Source of the DNA: Spirosoma agri
Lineage (GTDB): Bacteria; Bacteroidota; Bacteroidia; Cytophagales; Spirosomataceae
Direction of reading: 5' to 3'
Length of the DNA stretch: 64,000 nt
NCBI RefSeq assembly: GCF_010747415.1
Contig: NZ_JAAGNZ010000006.1
Coordinates: 1 to 64,000, forward strand
The notes beneath the pieces were generated by a model that had not been told where the DNA came from, did no database searches, and saw only the letters and a program-made list of their open reading frames with translations. Position numbers and translations under genes: made by a program. Positions 17,404-26,550 of this stretch are shown piece by piece (the stretch's first letter is position 1; each line of letters starts with the position of its first letter).

Positions 17404-18387
17404 TTAACTTAAATGGCTTAATCTAGTAAGATATTTTTTACATAGCCTTTCTTCTCTCTTGTCATAAAGTGACTTTCTAACTCCGAAATAGCCTCCTCCA
17501 ATTATCCCTAATCCTGCTAGAATTTCCTTTATATACTCTTGAGTTAATGCCGCTGAATTTTGAATTAAAGTATAAAAAGCAAGTGGAATTGTAACCATAT
17601 CAACCCCTAGTTTTATAACTTCTTTTGTTATATCATTAAAAGTGCTAGTATAGTTGTCAATAAATTGTTGTTCTGTTAAACCATTACTTATAGAACTTTC
17701 AATAATATTAATTTGTGAATTAAAAGCGCTAATCAATTCTCGATTATTATTTCTAAATTCAATGAGTTTATTAAAACTTATTGAATTTAAGTTTTTAGGA
17801 ACTATAATATTAATTATCCCTCTCATGAATTTATCTCTTATATTGGAATTTGTCGACTTAATTCTTGAATAGCTGGTATAACTATCATATTCTAAGTTAT
17901 CAGTGATTATATTTCCATCTCTATCGAACGCAATCTCCTTTGCCAAATGTGTCATGTATATAAAAGCAAGGCTTTTGGGTAGGAGGATGCCATCGTCATT
18001 TAATTTGCCTATTTTTTCTTGTTCACAAAATTCACCCCAAGAAAAAGAGTATTTCTCGCCATATATCTGATAATCCCACGTAGCTGGATTTTTCCAATCC
18101 CTATTTATATTTACTCTATTGAACAGAGAACTAATTTGGTGAGAATTTCTCAAAAATCTTTCAGCTTCAATAATTGCTTTGATTGATGCCCTATCTCCCT
18201 GTGAATATTCTGGAGAAAATAGTCCAACCAAATCTGTTTCGTTTGCTAATCTTCGATATTCTTCACTGATCAGATGTTGTCTATAATAGGGTACAATACT
18301 TTCAAATTTATCTAAATATAAAACTGCAAATTTGAGCCACTCATTAGTAGGTGGTTCAAAATTTGGATAATAAATATATTTCTTCAT
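17404..18387 (-). CDS. Hypothetical protein, 327 aa (tentatively DUF6236-like)
   Basis: Starts MKKYIYYPNFEPPTNEWLKFAVLYLDKFESIVPYY-like, a pattern that recalls the DUF6236 group, but I cannot confirm this. Mostly helical, with a C-terminal hydrophobic, glycine-rich stretch (EILAGLGIIGGGYFGVRKSL, about 291-310) that may touch a membrane. AT-rich, and 85 bp downstream of the SEFIR gene on the same strand, so it could be its operon partner. Such unknown genes beside immune-type domains often belong to defence modules; that is inference. Confidence 0.65.
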   Translation of the reverse strand: MKKYIYYPNFEPPTNEWLKFAVLYLDKFESIVPYYRQHLISEEYRRLANETDLVGLFSPEYSQGDRASIKAIIEAERFLRNSHQISSLFNRVNINRDWKNPATWDYQIYGEKYSFSWGEFCEQEKIGKLNDDGILLPKSLAFIYMTHLAKEIAFDRDGNIITDNLEYDSYTSYSRIKSTNSNIRDKFMRGIINIIVPKNLNSISFNKLIEFRNNNRELISAFNSQINIIESSISNGLTEQQFIDNYTSTFNDITKEVIKLGVDMVTIPLAFYTLIQNSAALTQEYIKEILAGLGIIGGGYFGVRKSLYDKREERLCKKYLTRLSHLS

Positions 18388-18472
18388 GTCCTTTTTAGAT
18401 ATTTAAACTCACTATAACAAAACGTATACAATTTTTCCAAATAAAATGTACACACTTCTATCAGTTTATTAT

Positions 18473-19723
18473 CTACTCCTTTAGGAATAGTTTTGTATCG
18501 ATTTTGTGTTCACCTATAAATGAATTCTTTATTGTAAATTCCTTGATTGGAAAGGATTTTTCCGATATTCCTTCGTCAGTGTAAATTTTCACAATGATAG
18601 ATTTATCAATCACTTGATCAATAGTGTAATTTCTAAGAGTAAAATTATTAAGGATAATTGATTTTATTTGTTGCGGAAATAATCTTGTAGTTTCGTCTAA
18701 TGTTACTACTATATATTCCCCTTCAACTCGCCCATTTACTTCAAACGAAATTGTACCTCTTGGGTAATAAATCTCTATGCTATATTCATTAATGGGGCTC
18801 TTACTTGAATTTTTAAAAGTTAATCTAGGCTGAAACTCAATATTCTTAATTAGTTGTGCAAAATAGGAAGAATTATCTTCTCTTATTTGCAACTTAATAT
18901 CTTCAATCGGATTCGAGTTTTCTGAAAATAATGAATTTGTTTTCTTAGCAGTAACTACTGGTAATACATCAGCTACAGCTGAAAATTCATATAATTTTTT
19001 ATCTAATAACTTTGCAAATAATTTCTGCTTCTCATTTTCATTATTCTCACTTAAATTTATTATTTCTCTACCTTTGAAAAATAATGGAATTAGTTCATCC
19101 TTATAACCTTCAAATGAAACTAGGATATACTTATTAGGGTTATTTTGAATATCTTTTAATATCAATGAAAATTCATTTCCTACTCCTCCCCTAAATTCTT
19201 CTGCTTTCGCCTTATATCCTGAAGAAAGAATAACTACTACTTTTTTGTAATCAGTCATTCCTTTATGCATCATTACATTAAAATCTTTTGCTGATTCATT
19301 TTGAATCAGCATCTTATCAACTTCTGCTTCGAAACCATTGTCTCTAAGAAAGTTTGTAAAAGAAAGTACTTTATCGTTATGCTCATCATTATCCCAGCTA
19401 TATGTTACAAATACGGTAATCCTGTCAGAATTATTTTTATGCATTTTAGCTTCTTCCATTTTTTGACTTTTTAAATATTGTGTTCCAGCAATACTTATCC
19501 CATAACGTAAATCCAGTGCGCTCCTTCCTATAATTGGTATATATTCCCCAGGCTTTTCAAGCTTTGTGACCAGCCCTTCTTGATGAAGTTCGTCCAGAAA
19601 GTTTCTGAAATTGTCAATTCCAAAGCCTTGTCCTGCTTCTAAAAAGAATTTTCCGAATTCCACTGGAGAGATTTTTTTATTAAGTTCTTCCAAAATCAAA
19701 TATATAATCTCCTCTTTATTCAT
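18473..19723 (-). CDS. SEFIR-domain protein with N-terminal winged helix
   Basis: 416 residues in three parts. Residues 1-80 resemble a winged helix (LILEELNKKISPVEF, FLDELHQEGLVTKLE). Residues ~100-240 are a SEFIR/TIR-like domain: ITVFVTYSWDNDEHNDKVL, FLRDNGFEAEVDK, KVVVILSSGYK, YILVSFEGY. Residues ~270-416 are beta-rich and unassigned. SEFIR domains are relatives of TIR domains; in bacteria some sit in defence proteins as the NADase or signalling module. It is AT-rich, monocistronic or paired with the 327-aa gene, and next to the DISARM-like island, so a defence role is plausible. Confidence 0.8.
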   Translation of the reverse strand: MNKEEIIYLILEELNKKISPVEFGKFFLEAGQGFGIDNFRNFLDELHQEGLVTKLEKPGEYIPIIGRSALDLRYGISIAGTQYLKSQKMEEAKMHKNNSDRITVFVTYSWDNDEHNDKVLSFTNFLRDNGFEAEVDKMLIQNESAKDFNVMMHKGMTDYKKVVVILSSGYKAKAEEFRGGVGNEFSLILKDIQNNPNKYILVSFEGYKDELIPLFFKGREIINLSENNENEKQKLFAKLLDKKLYEFSAVADVLPVVTAKKTNSLFSENSNPIEDIKLQIREDNSSYFAQLIKNIEFQPRLTFKNSSKSPINEYSIEIYYPRGTISFEVNGRVEGEYIVVTLDETTRLFPQQIKSIILNNFTLRNYTIDQVIDKSIIVKIYTDEGISEKSFPIKEFTIKNSFIGEHKIDTKLFLKE

Positions 19724-19774
19724 AAAATGCTATGTTTTACACTTTTACAAAAGCGTAACTTACTTTCAACTTTG

Positions 19775-19782
19775 CAAAAGTA
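19775..19782 (-). promoter_or_regulatory. Possible -7 box for the SEFIR gene
   Basis: TACTTTTG on the minus strand matches TAnnTTTG exactly and would start transcription about 45 nt before the ATG. The -33 position has no good TTTG, so confidence is modest. Confidence 0.4.
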
Positions 19783-20061
19783 CTCTAAATACTCAGTACT
19801 TATCAGGAACTTCAGCCGCGTTCATTTAACTATTTTAAGCTAACATAAACTTGTGGATGCCTAAGTTATTCGCAAAAATCCATATGACACTGATTTACAA
19901 TGACATGTAATTTGACAAAGTGCTACTAACTACATACATTTTAAGGCCCTGGTGCTTATCATTGGACGCTTCCCTACAAAGCATATTGAAGACATTATCA
20001 TCTTTTAATTATGTATCATATGAAATAATTTATATATTACTCGAATGTATATAACTGCGCA

Positions 20062-20124
20062 ATCTCTGGAAGTTTAGTGTATCTATAATATGTTTGATTA
20101 TAGATACACTAAACTTCCAGAGAT
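20062..20124. repeat. Perfect 28-bp inverted repeat with 7-nt loop
   Basis: Left arm 20062-20089 and right arm 20097-20124 are exact complements; the loop is ATGTTTG. There is no T-run, and the genes on either side point away from it, so it is not a simple terminator. The rest of the 19724-20339 gap is AT-rich and shows no gene. This repeat marks the left edge of the DISARM-like block, as a longer one at 34103 marks the right. Confidence 0.85.
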
Positions 20125-20339
20125 AATAATATATAATAATTTAGAGCAAGTGCCGTATTTCCAAATACTAAATTCTTAATTGGTTTTACATATCTTACTA
20201 TCTTAAGTAGATGCCGCTTTTAACTTTTGTCAGGGTCTTTTTATTTTTTTTCCGATCACAAATGGTTTATTATCAGCATATTAGCGAATATGTATTAGTC
20301 TGCTATTGATGAACTCAAAACCGTAATTAGAAAAATATC

Positions 20340-21305
20340 ATGATGAACGGGTACAAGGTTTGGATTTTAAAAGCAAAAGGTGATCAGGCTGCATTTGGTG
20401 GAAATTTAGGCTATGCTGATCAGCCAACTTCTCATTACGTCTATGATACGAATGTTAGGAATTATGATAAGTTGGCTGAAGGAGATCGGGTAATTATTGC
20501 TGATAAAGAACACATTATTGGGTATGCTACAGTATCATATATAGAAATGCGCACAAATGTGCCGAAAGTCAGACTCCGTTGCCCAGAGTGTAATACACAG
20601 GAGCATTATATCCGAAAAAAAATTCAGCCGAAATACCAATGCCGGAATAAGCACACATTTGACATTCCCGTGTCTGAGTCGATTGTCGTAACCGAATATA
20701 TAGCTCACTATGCAACAACATTTGTCAGGGCTTCTATTCAAACAAGTGTTAAAGTTCTGGATCCATATTATTTGAAAAGAAATTATTATTATTCGATTCA
20801 GCAGGCGAGCCCTGATTTTTTCAAAATCGAATATCCAGATCTGGAGAAACGTTTGGGCGCCGATCAAATCAATTTTCAGGCTTATGAAGCTTACATACCT
20901 TCACACACTGACGAAAGAGACTACAAAACTACCTCTAAGGCTATTCGAATAGGGCAGTCTAAATTTAAATCGTTGCTGATAGAAATCTATGGCTTACGTT
21001 GTATGATCACTGGTTGTGAAGTACATGCTGCAATCGAAGCCAGCCATATTTGTCCTTACAGGGGTAAAAAAGACCATCATCCCTATAATGGTCTGTTACT
21101 TCGCACTGATTTGCATCAGCTTTTTGATGCCAATTTAATTGGCATTGAACCAAACGCTTTGACAATTGAACTGCATCCAAGTATTGTTGGAAGTTATTAT
21201 CAGGAGCTAAGTGGTCGCAAATTGCAAACTGGCTGGAAAGATAGATCTCCTTCTTTTGCTGCACTAGAGTACCGTTGGGGTCAGTTTAAAGCTCAATTCA
21301 AATGA
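20340..21305 (+). CDS. HNH endonuclease with N-terminal PUA/EVE-like domain
   Basis: 321 residues. Residues 1-70 (YKVWILKAKGDQAAFGG, KLAEGDRVIIADKEHIIGYA) look like a PUA-superfamily/EVE-type fold, domains that can read modified bases. A zinc ribbon follows (CPEC about 81, then YQCRNKH about 100). The HNH nuclease is at ~205-275: RCMITGCEVHAAIEASHICPY, NGLLLRTDLHQLFD, with the two key His and Asn present. The gene converges with drmB and their ends overlap by 8 bp, the position where a class 2 DISARM would often carry drmC. It may supply the island's nuclease. The N-terminal domain call is tentative, the HNH call firm. Confidence 0.85.
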   Translation: MMNGYKVWILKAKGDQAAFGGNLGYADQPTSHYVYDTNVRNYDKLAEGDRVIIADKEHIIGYATVSYIEMRTNVPKVRLRCPECNTQEHYIRKKIQPKYQCRNKHTFDIPVSESIVVTEYIAHYATTFVRASIQTSVKVLDPYYLKRNYYYSIQQASPDFFKIEYPDLEKRLGADQINFQAYEAYIPSHTDERDYKTTSKAIRIGQSKFKSLLIEIYGLRCMITGCEVHAAIEASHICPYRGKKDHHPYNGLLLRTDLHQLFDANLIGIEPNALTIELHPSIVGSYYQELSGRKLQTGWKDRSPSFAALEYRWGQFKAQFK

Positions 21306-23184
21306 AACGGTTGAAATATCCAACAGCAGGAACATCCAGTGTACCAATTAGTAGCGCACGATCAAGTAACATGTTTGATTCCTCGCAGCAGGTTTCAGGC
21401 AATAGAGCACAATTGTGACAGGCCGCAAGATTACATGAATTTGGCCCCTGTCCTCTACTATCAATACAAACCGGATCGCCAGAACACCATCGTGCGTTTT
21501 CAATTGCATGGTAGACAATTTTTTCAAGATTGTCCGGGTTTCCCTGCTTGACTAAGCCACCTAATGATCCTTCAGAATCGCCAGAAGCCGTATAAATCAG
21601 AACACCATGCATTTCGTCGTCTGTACTTTCCAAATTACAATAAATGCGTTCCCGTAGTGATGAACTTCCATAACCACATTCGAAACTGAATTGATTTATA
21701 AGCAAATGTGCGAACGTATGTATTAGCAGGAACTCTGGAGTGATAGCCCTAAGTTGTTGGCCACGACCAGCGCGAGATCCATTATAATTTCTTACCAGTG
21801 AAGCTACGCGGGTTGTAACTTCAGGCTGAATAGCCCAGTCATTGAGTTCTTGCCTATTGAATTCAAAAAAGACTCCTTCACCTTTTACAACAATTGCCGG
21901 CAGCCAGTCAATTTGACGGGAAAGCATAATATTATTTTTTTTATCTTCAATTGAAGAGCCGTTTTCAGGTAACAGGCGGGTGAATCCTACTAATGCTCTG
22001 GTTTCTCGGATTTTGTGAAGAAGTCCTATACTGCTGAACCCCTGCATTATCGCTAAGTATCCTCGACAATCATATTCATTTATATATTTTTTGGTTACAT
22101 AAAAGTCCTGATTATCACCACCTGCTTCTCCTAGAATTGCCTCATATTCCATTCGTCGGTAACTTTCTTCTGAATCACTAATTTCGGGCTGAGGAACAAG
22201 ATTTAGTCGTCGCTCTGCGGCTTCGAGCATTTTATCAACGTATCGCTCCTGTTGGGCGGTTGGTGTGTTCGGGAAATTATATTCGGTAACGAATTCAAAC
22301 CTTGCCCTGGAAAGCACACCATTGTCAAGACCATTAGTCAAGTACCTCCAGTTCTTTTCCATCACTTCGACTATTCTTCTATCGACAGACCTCTCCCATA
22401 ATGGTAGATAAATGGAACTACGGACATGCGGGAAATAAACATTGGAAGCTCCTTTCTGAACAACAATCAGGTCTTTTCCACAGTGAGTTGCATTCCCGCG
22501 ACTAGCTTCCTCACCAAGCCATGGTCGGTCGCCGGAACATGTTACTCCAATACGTGTCAGTATCTTTTCATTAAATGCGCCAGCCATCGTTTTGTGAGCG
22601 CCACATTCGCAACTGATTTCGATGCCTGATAAAGTTCCGGAACTTCTGCCTGCACGTAGTCGTAAGCGGTGTAGCCCTTCTGGTTGCGGGCCATTGTGCA
22701 CCCATTGTCTAAAAGGAAAGTCCTGTATGTGTCCCTCTTGGCAAATTGCAATAAACCGTACAGGTATCAACCGTTGACGGCGGTTCTGTGGCAAATCTGC
22801 ACAGCTACGACCAGTAGTAAAAGGTATGCCAGGACAGACCGGCTTACGAGGCTCATAGATGGATATTTGTTCCATATGCCCGCAGCGCGTGCAATAATGC
22901 CATCTTGGAAACCTGATAAAGGGTATCATTAACGAAGGATTCTGAACATCCTTACCGGGCTCACGGAAATCAGGTGGCATTCGGAAATCAGTAACGCCGA
23001 GACGGCGTGCCAGCCGTTCTTCTTTGATACGAAACTCTTCGGCACTGTCCAGAGTACGAAATCTTTCTTCCCAAAGGTCAAGACCAGCTACCATCAGGGA
23101 TTCATCTTTTGGGAAATTGATCATTTGTCCTATTCCCCAGGGTGAGATTAGCTGTGCTCTTCTGACTGGTTTCTTTGCTGGCAT
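21298..23184 (-). CDS. drmB: DISARM protein DrmB (DUF1998)
   Basis: 628 residues starting MPAKKPVRRAQLISPWGIGQ. Cys motifs at ~95-125 (CTRCGHMEQ, CPGIPF) and the pattern ICQEGHIQDFPF (about 155) fit the zinc-binding N-terminal part. The C-terminal DUF1998 block is clear: LIHTFAHLLINQFSFECGYGSSSLRERIY-like (about 490-520), then CHNCALLPETCCE (about 595). DrmB works with DrmA in DISARM, where the DrmAB complex loads on unprotected DNA. Its start lies immediately behind the drmA stop, giving tight coupling. Confidence 0.9.
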   Translation of the reverse strand: MPAKKPVRRAQLISPWGIGQMINFPKDESLMVAGLDLWEERFRTLDSAEEFRIKEERLARRLGVTDFRMPPDFREPGKDVQNPSLMIPFIRFPRWHYCTRCGHMEQISIYEPRKPVCPGIPFTTGRSCADLPQNRRQRLIPVRFIAICQEGHIQDFPFRQWVHNGPQPEGLHRLRLRAGRSSGTLSGIEISCECGAHKTMAGAFNEKILTRIGVTCSGDRPWLGEEASRGNATHCGKDLIVVQKGASNVYFPHVRSSIYLPLWERSVDRRIVEVMEKNWRYLTNGLDNGVLSRARFEFVTEYNFPNTPTAQQERYVDKMLEAAERRLNLVPQPEISDSEESYRRMEYEAILGEAGGDNQDFYVTKKYINEYDCRGYLAIMQGFSSIGLLHKIRETRALVGFTRLLPENGSSIEDKKNNIMLSRQIDWLPAIVVKGEGVFFEFNRQELNDWAIQPEVTTRVASLVRNYNGSRAGRGQQLRAITPEFLLIHTFAHLLINQFSFECGYGSSSLRERIYCNLESTDDEMHGVLIYTASGDSEGSLGGLVKQGNPDNLEKIVYHAIENARWCSGDPVCIDSRGQGPNSCNLAACHNCALLPETCCEESNMLLDRALLIGTLDVPAVGYFNRFI

Positions 23185-26100
23185 TTATCGATCATCTATG
23201 TTGTGATACTCTCTGATTATTGTTGCTTCACAGGTGCTGTCAACGTTGCGCATAGAGGTTGGTGTAGACCAAGCACGATCACGAATTTGTTCCGGAGGGT
23301 TACTACCTGCTGGATACAATAATGGAGTATTTGGTCCTAATCTGAATCCGCCATAATCCATTGGCATTTCATTCCGCCAATAAGTTAGTTTTTCCTCTAA
23401 CATACGAACAGTTGACTCCAGCTCAGCCTCATCAATTAGCCCTACACGATTCGTTATAATTTCCTGTACACGTTCGATGACATTTGGCTCAGGGTATGGA
23501 TTGGGACTATCCAGACTATAAGCACCGTAATAGCGGATTAGGCCGACCAGGATAGAATGTAATGCCCTTTCTCGTGCTGGCGTGGAAAACGGCGTTACGC
23601 TTGTGGGCTCGACTTTACTATAAATACGGGCATGATAACTTTGAAATTGCTCAAAATGGGAGCGGTCGCGTGGCTTTGAACAATTATAGATTGTAAATAC
23701 TAATCCAGGCATATTACGGCCACGGCCAACACGGCTGGTAGCCTGTATATATTCTGAAGTTGTCTTGGGTTGCCCTATCACGGTCATTAAGCCAAGTCGT
23801 GGTATGTCAACCCCAACAGAGATCATATTTGTTGCCAGACATACGTCTACTGGCCACGTATTTCGGGCGCCATCCCATTGGACATAGAGTTGTTCAAGGT
23901 ATTCAGGGATATCGCTACTTTCCATACGGCTGGTAAGTTCGATATCCCGATTGATAAAGCGTCGCTCATCTCCACGAATTAACTTGCGTTTCCAAATCGA
24001 ATTCATGTACTCGGTTATATCTGCCCTGATGAGTGTAGCAGCATGACCTAACTCACGAATGCTATTAAAGTATATTAGCGAAGTCCAATAAGGGTCGCGC
24101 TGAATTTCTTCCTTAGCTGGTACTGACCGGACTGCCTGTAGCTGAGCAGAAATGACTCTAACTTGTGCAGTTGCGTGCGAAGGCAATGCCGAAGCAAAGA
24201 TGCCGGTGTATAATCTTCCAGGCACCGACCGATCCTCTTTGGCAAAAAAAGAATCACCGGCATTCAGGCACTGAGGAGGAAATATTGTCACATTATGTGT
24301 ACCCCGACCATAAAGCGCATTGATCTGTTCTCGGGCCCTGCTTATGGTTGCTGAAGAAGCTATAATTTTCGGTTTTATACCATTTATTGTACAAAGCTCT
24401 TCAACCATCGTTTCAAAGAGCCCTACCATTGAGCCAAGTGGACCAGAGATCAGGTGCAACTCATCCTGTATAATGAGTTCAGGTGGACTATTGCGATGAC
24501 CTGTGTCAGTGAAACCAAATAGTGAACGAGCATCCGGCCGCCAAGTCAACATAGCGAATTTGTCAACTGTACCAATAATCAGAGTTGGTGGATGTTGATA
24601 AATATCTTCATCAATAACTATGAGAGGTAAGTTGTTTGATGGTGCCGAAAATTCACAGTTGGGATTATCGCAACGATATACTACTGTTTTTTTGCCACTG
24701 ACATTCTGAAGTTTATAACCTTTGATGCGATTTGCTTTAGATTCTTTAATATAGCCCATCTGCGCAGCGCACCATGGACATTTAAGTACAATAAATGGAT
24801 TCTGATCCTCACGTCCCTGTTCCATCTTTGTAAAACTACTGACCGCATCACTGCGGTAAATTGGCGTAAGACTTTCACCCACCCACAAACCAATTGTAAT
24901 ACGCTCACGGCCGAGTTGTTGAGTGTTTTCCTGCCGGATAGTTTCACATGCACAGATCAGTGAAGCCGCGCGCTGGAACTGCTGGGCCGTCAATAAACGC
25001 AAAGTGTAACGCATCAGTACCGAAGTGCCGTTATCGTTCTGGTCACGAAGCCGCCTGACAAAAATGGTGTAAGCGCTCAGACCGAGATAAGCTTCTGTTT
25101 TACCACCGCCTGTCGGAAACCAGATCAGGTCAACCATTTCGCGATCAATGTGGTCCGGTTCCAGCATGCACTGGAGATTCATAAGTATAAAGGCTAGCTG
25201 AAATGGGCGCCAACTGCCAAGACCATTAGGCCATGTTGAACGATTTTTCACATCAGGTAGCTCCATATCAGGCAATGGATTTATATTGCTGCGGCTATCT
25301 AATGGCCACATACGTATAGGCACGGCATATCGCAGTTGCTGCAGCAGCATGGCTCTGTTCATCAGGCGAAATGCCTTTTCCGCTTTATCATTTGTAGAAA
25401 GCAGGGTAATACCTTCCTGCATCCGATGTAAGCAATCGCGGCAGTTATCTATATGCCGGAGGGCGGTAATTAATAAATCTCCGTCCAATGTAGTCTCAGC
25501 TATCTCTTCCTGCTGACTGATCCATTTGTCATAGGATTCGGTAAGTCGGTTTAAAGGAACAGAAAGATCACTTTCACTGAGATCACTCAGTTCATCCATT
25601 TCAAGTGTTACCCCAGGTAAACTGGCGGGCAGCACTGGTTTTATTTCATAACTGGGTAATACAGTTGTCTTCAATTCATTTATGACCGGGCTGTCTTCGT
25701 CATTCCAGGCTGGCGAGCACCCATGCCCAACAGCAAAAGTGTGTATGTTCCGAAACAGCAACTGATTAGAACGCTCATCATCTGTATCTGCTTCAGAAAC
25801 TGCAGTTTTATAAGGGTGAAAGCAAGGTGCAGTTGCTGAGACAGTAAAACCTGTCTGGAAAAAGCAATCTTCATTCCGAATATTCTCCTGTGAACTATTG
25901 TTTTGGTTAATTAACGTAAACGTTAGCAGATGAAGGTTGGGACGATCGCTGCCATGCGTGCGATTACGAATGTTTAGTCTGAGAGCCAAGTCGCTACCAT
26001 CTGATTCCTTTAGGAAAAAGTCACAGTCGCTACCTGTATCGAGCGGCAACTCATTGGCTTTAATAATCAAACTTTGGTCAAGCGGCACCCGAAAGTAACA

Positions 26101-26550
26101 ACGTCGGCTAAGCAAATGCCCATCTTCAGTCTGAAACGAATAGTCTCTAACTTCATAACGAGCTGCAGTGAAGGTGATAATGAATCCTTCTTGCGGAACC
26201 TCGATAAAGCAACTAATACCCATTGCAGCTGGAAGGTAGCTGTTGGCCAAACCGATCTCTTCCTCAAAGTCTTCTCCCATATCAGTTGGTGCATGGCTAT
26301 CACCAAGTGTGACAGGGCTTTCAATCCCATCCGGTATAGTTTCGTCAGCAGAAATCAGGTCCTGTTCTACCTGAGTATTACTGTCAGCCCGTAAATAAGG
26401 GACGGTACATGGAAAAAGAATACCGGCACCATATCGGAGTCGTGGAGGTTCGTTGATCAGAATTTCTTCACCGTTGGCCTGAACATGGGGCTGTACTGGA
26501 TCCGGACCAATCAGTTCTTTTCGGATAAAATTCAGAATATCGTTCCTCAT
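23185..26550 (-). CDS. drmA: DISARM helicase DrmA
   Basis: 1121 residues. Superfamily 2 helicase motifs: Walker A FPTGGGKTEAYLG (about residue 480), DEAD-like box IIQDELHLISG (about 696), motif III ASSATISRA, and motifs V-VI ATNMISVGVDIP and QATSRVGRGR (about 905-940). A Cys pair cluster (CPWC, CDNPNC; about 595-635) probably binds zinc between the helicase lobes. The first ~440 residues are specific to this family. In DISARM this is the DNA-translocating core. It ends where drmB begins and starts by overlapping the NERD-helicase stop by 4 bp (ATGA type). Confidence 0.92.
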   Translation of the reverse strand: MRNDILNFIRKELIGPDPVQPHVQANGEEILINEPPRLRYGAGILFPCTVPYLRADSNTQVEQDLISADETIPDGIESPVTLGDSHAPTDMGEDFEEEIGLANSYLPAAMGISCFIEVPQEGFIITFTAARYEVRDYSFQTEDGHLLSRRCYFRVPLDQSLIIKANELPLDTGSDCDFFLKESDGSDLALRLNIRNRTHGSDRPNLHLLTFTLINQNNSSQENIRNEDCFFQTGFTVSATAPCFHPYKTAVSEADTDDERSNQLLFRNIHTFAVGHGCSPAWNDEDSPVINELKTTVLPSYEIKPVLPASLPGVTLEMDELSDLSESDLSVPLNRLTESYDKWISQQEEIAETTLDGDLLITALRHIDNCRDCLHRMQEGITLLSTNDKAEKAFRLMNRAMLLQQLRYAVPIRMWPLDSRSNINPLPDMELPDVKNRSTWPNGLGSWRPFQLAFILMNLQCMLEPDHIDREMVDLIWFPTGGGKTEAYLGLSAYTIFVRRLRDQNDNGTSVLMRYTLRLLTAQQFQRAASLICACETIRQENTQQLGRERITIGLWVGESLTPIYRSDAVSSFTKMEQGREDQNPFIVLKCPWCAAQMGYIKESKANRIKGYKLQNVSGKKTVVYRCDNPNCEFSAPSNNLPLIVIDEDIYQHPPTLIIGTVDKFAMLTWRPDARSLFGFTDTGHRNSPPELIIQDELHLISGPLGSMVGLFETMVEELCTINGIKPKIIASSATISRAREQINALYGRGTHNVTIFPPQCLNAGDSFFAKEDRSVPGRLYTGIFASALPSHATAQVRVISAQLQAVRSVPAKEEIQRDPYWTSLIYFNSIRELGHAATLIRADITEYMNSIWKRKLIRGDERRFINRDIELTSRMESSDIPEYLEQLYVQWDGARNTWPVDVCLATNMISVGVDIPRLGLMTVIGQPKTTSEYIQATSRVGRGRNMPGLVFTIYNCSKPRDRSHFEQFQSYHARIYSKVEPTSVTPFSTPARERALHSILVGLIRYYGAYSLDSPNPYPEPNVIERVQEIITNRVGLIDEAELESTVRMLEEKLTYWRNEMPMDYGGFRLGPNTPLLYPAGSNPPEQIRDRAWSTPTSMRNVDSTCEATIIREYHNIDDR

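Noticed and set aside
20062-20124. Transposon terminal repeats or a MITE
   Set aside because: No transposase, no target-site duplication and only a 7-nt centre, so I call it just a hairpin and treat a boundary role as hypothesis.
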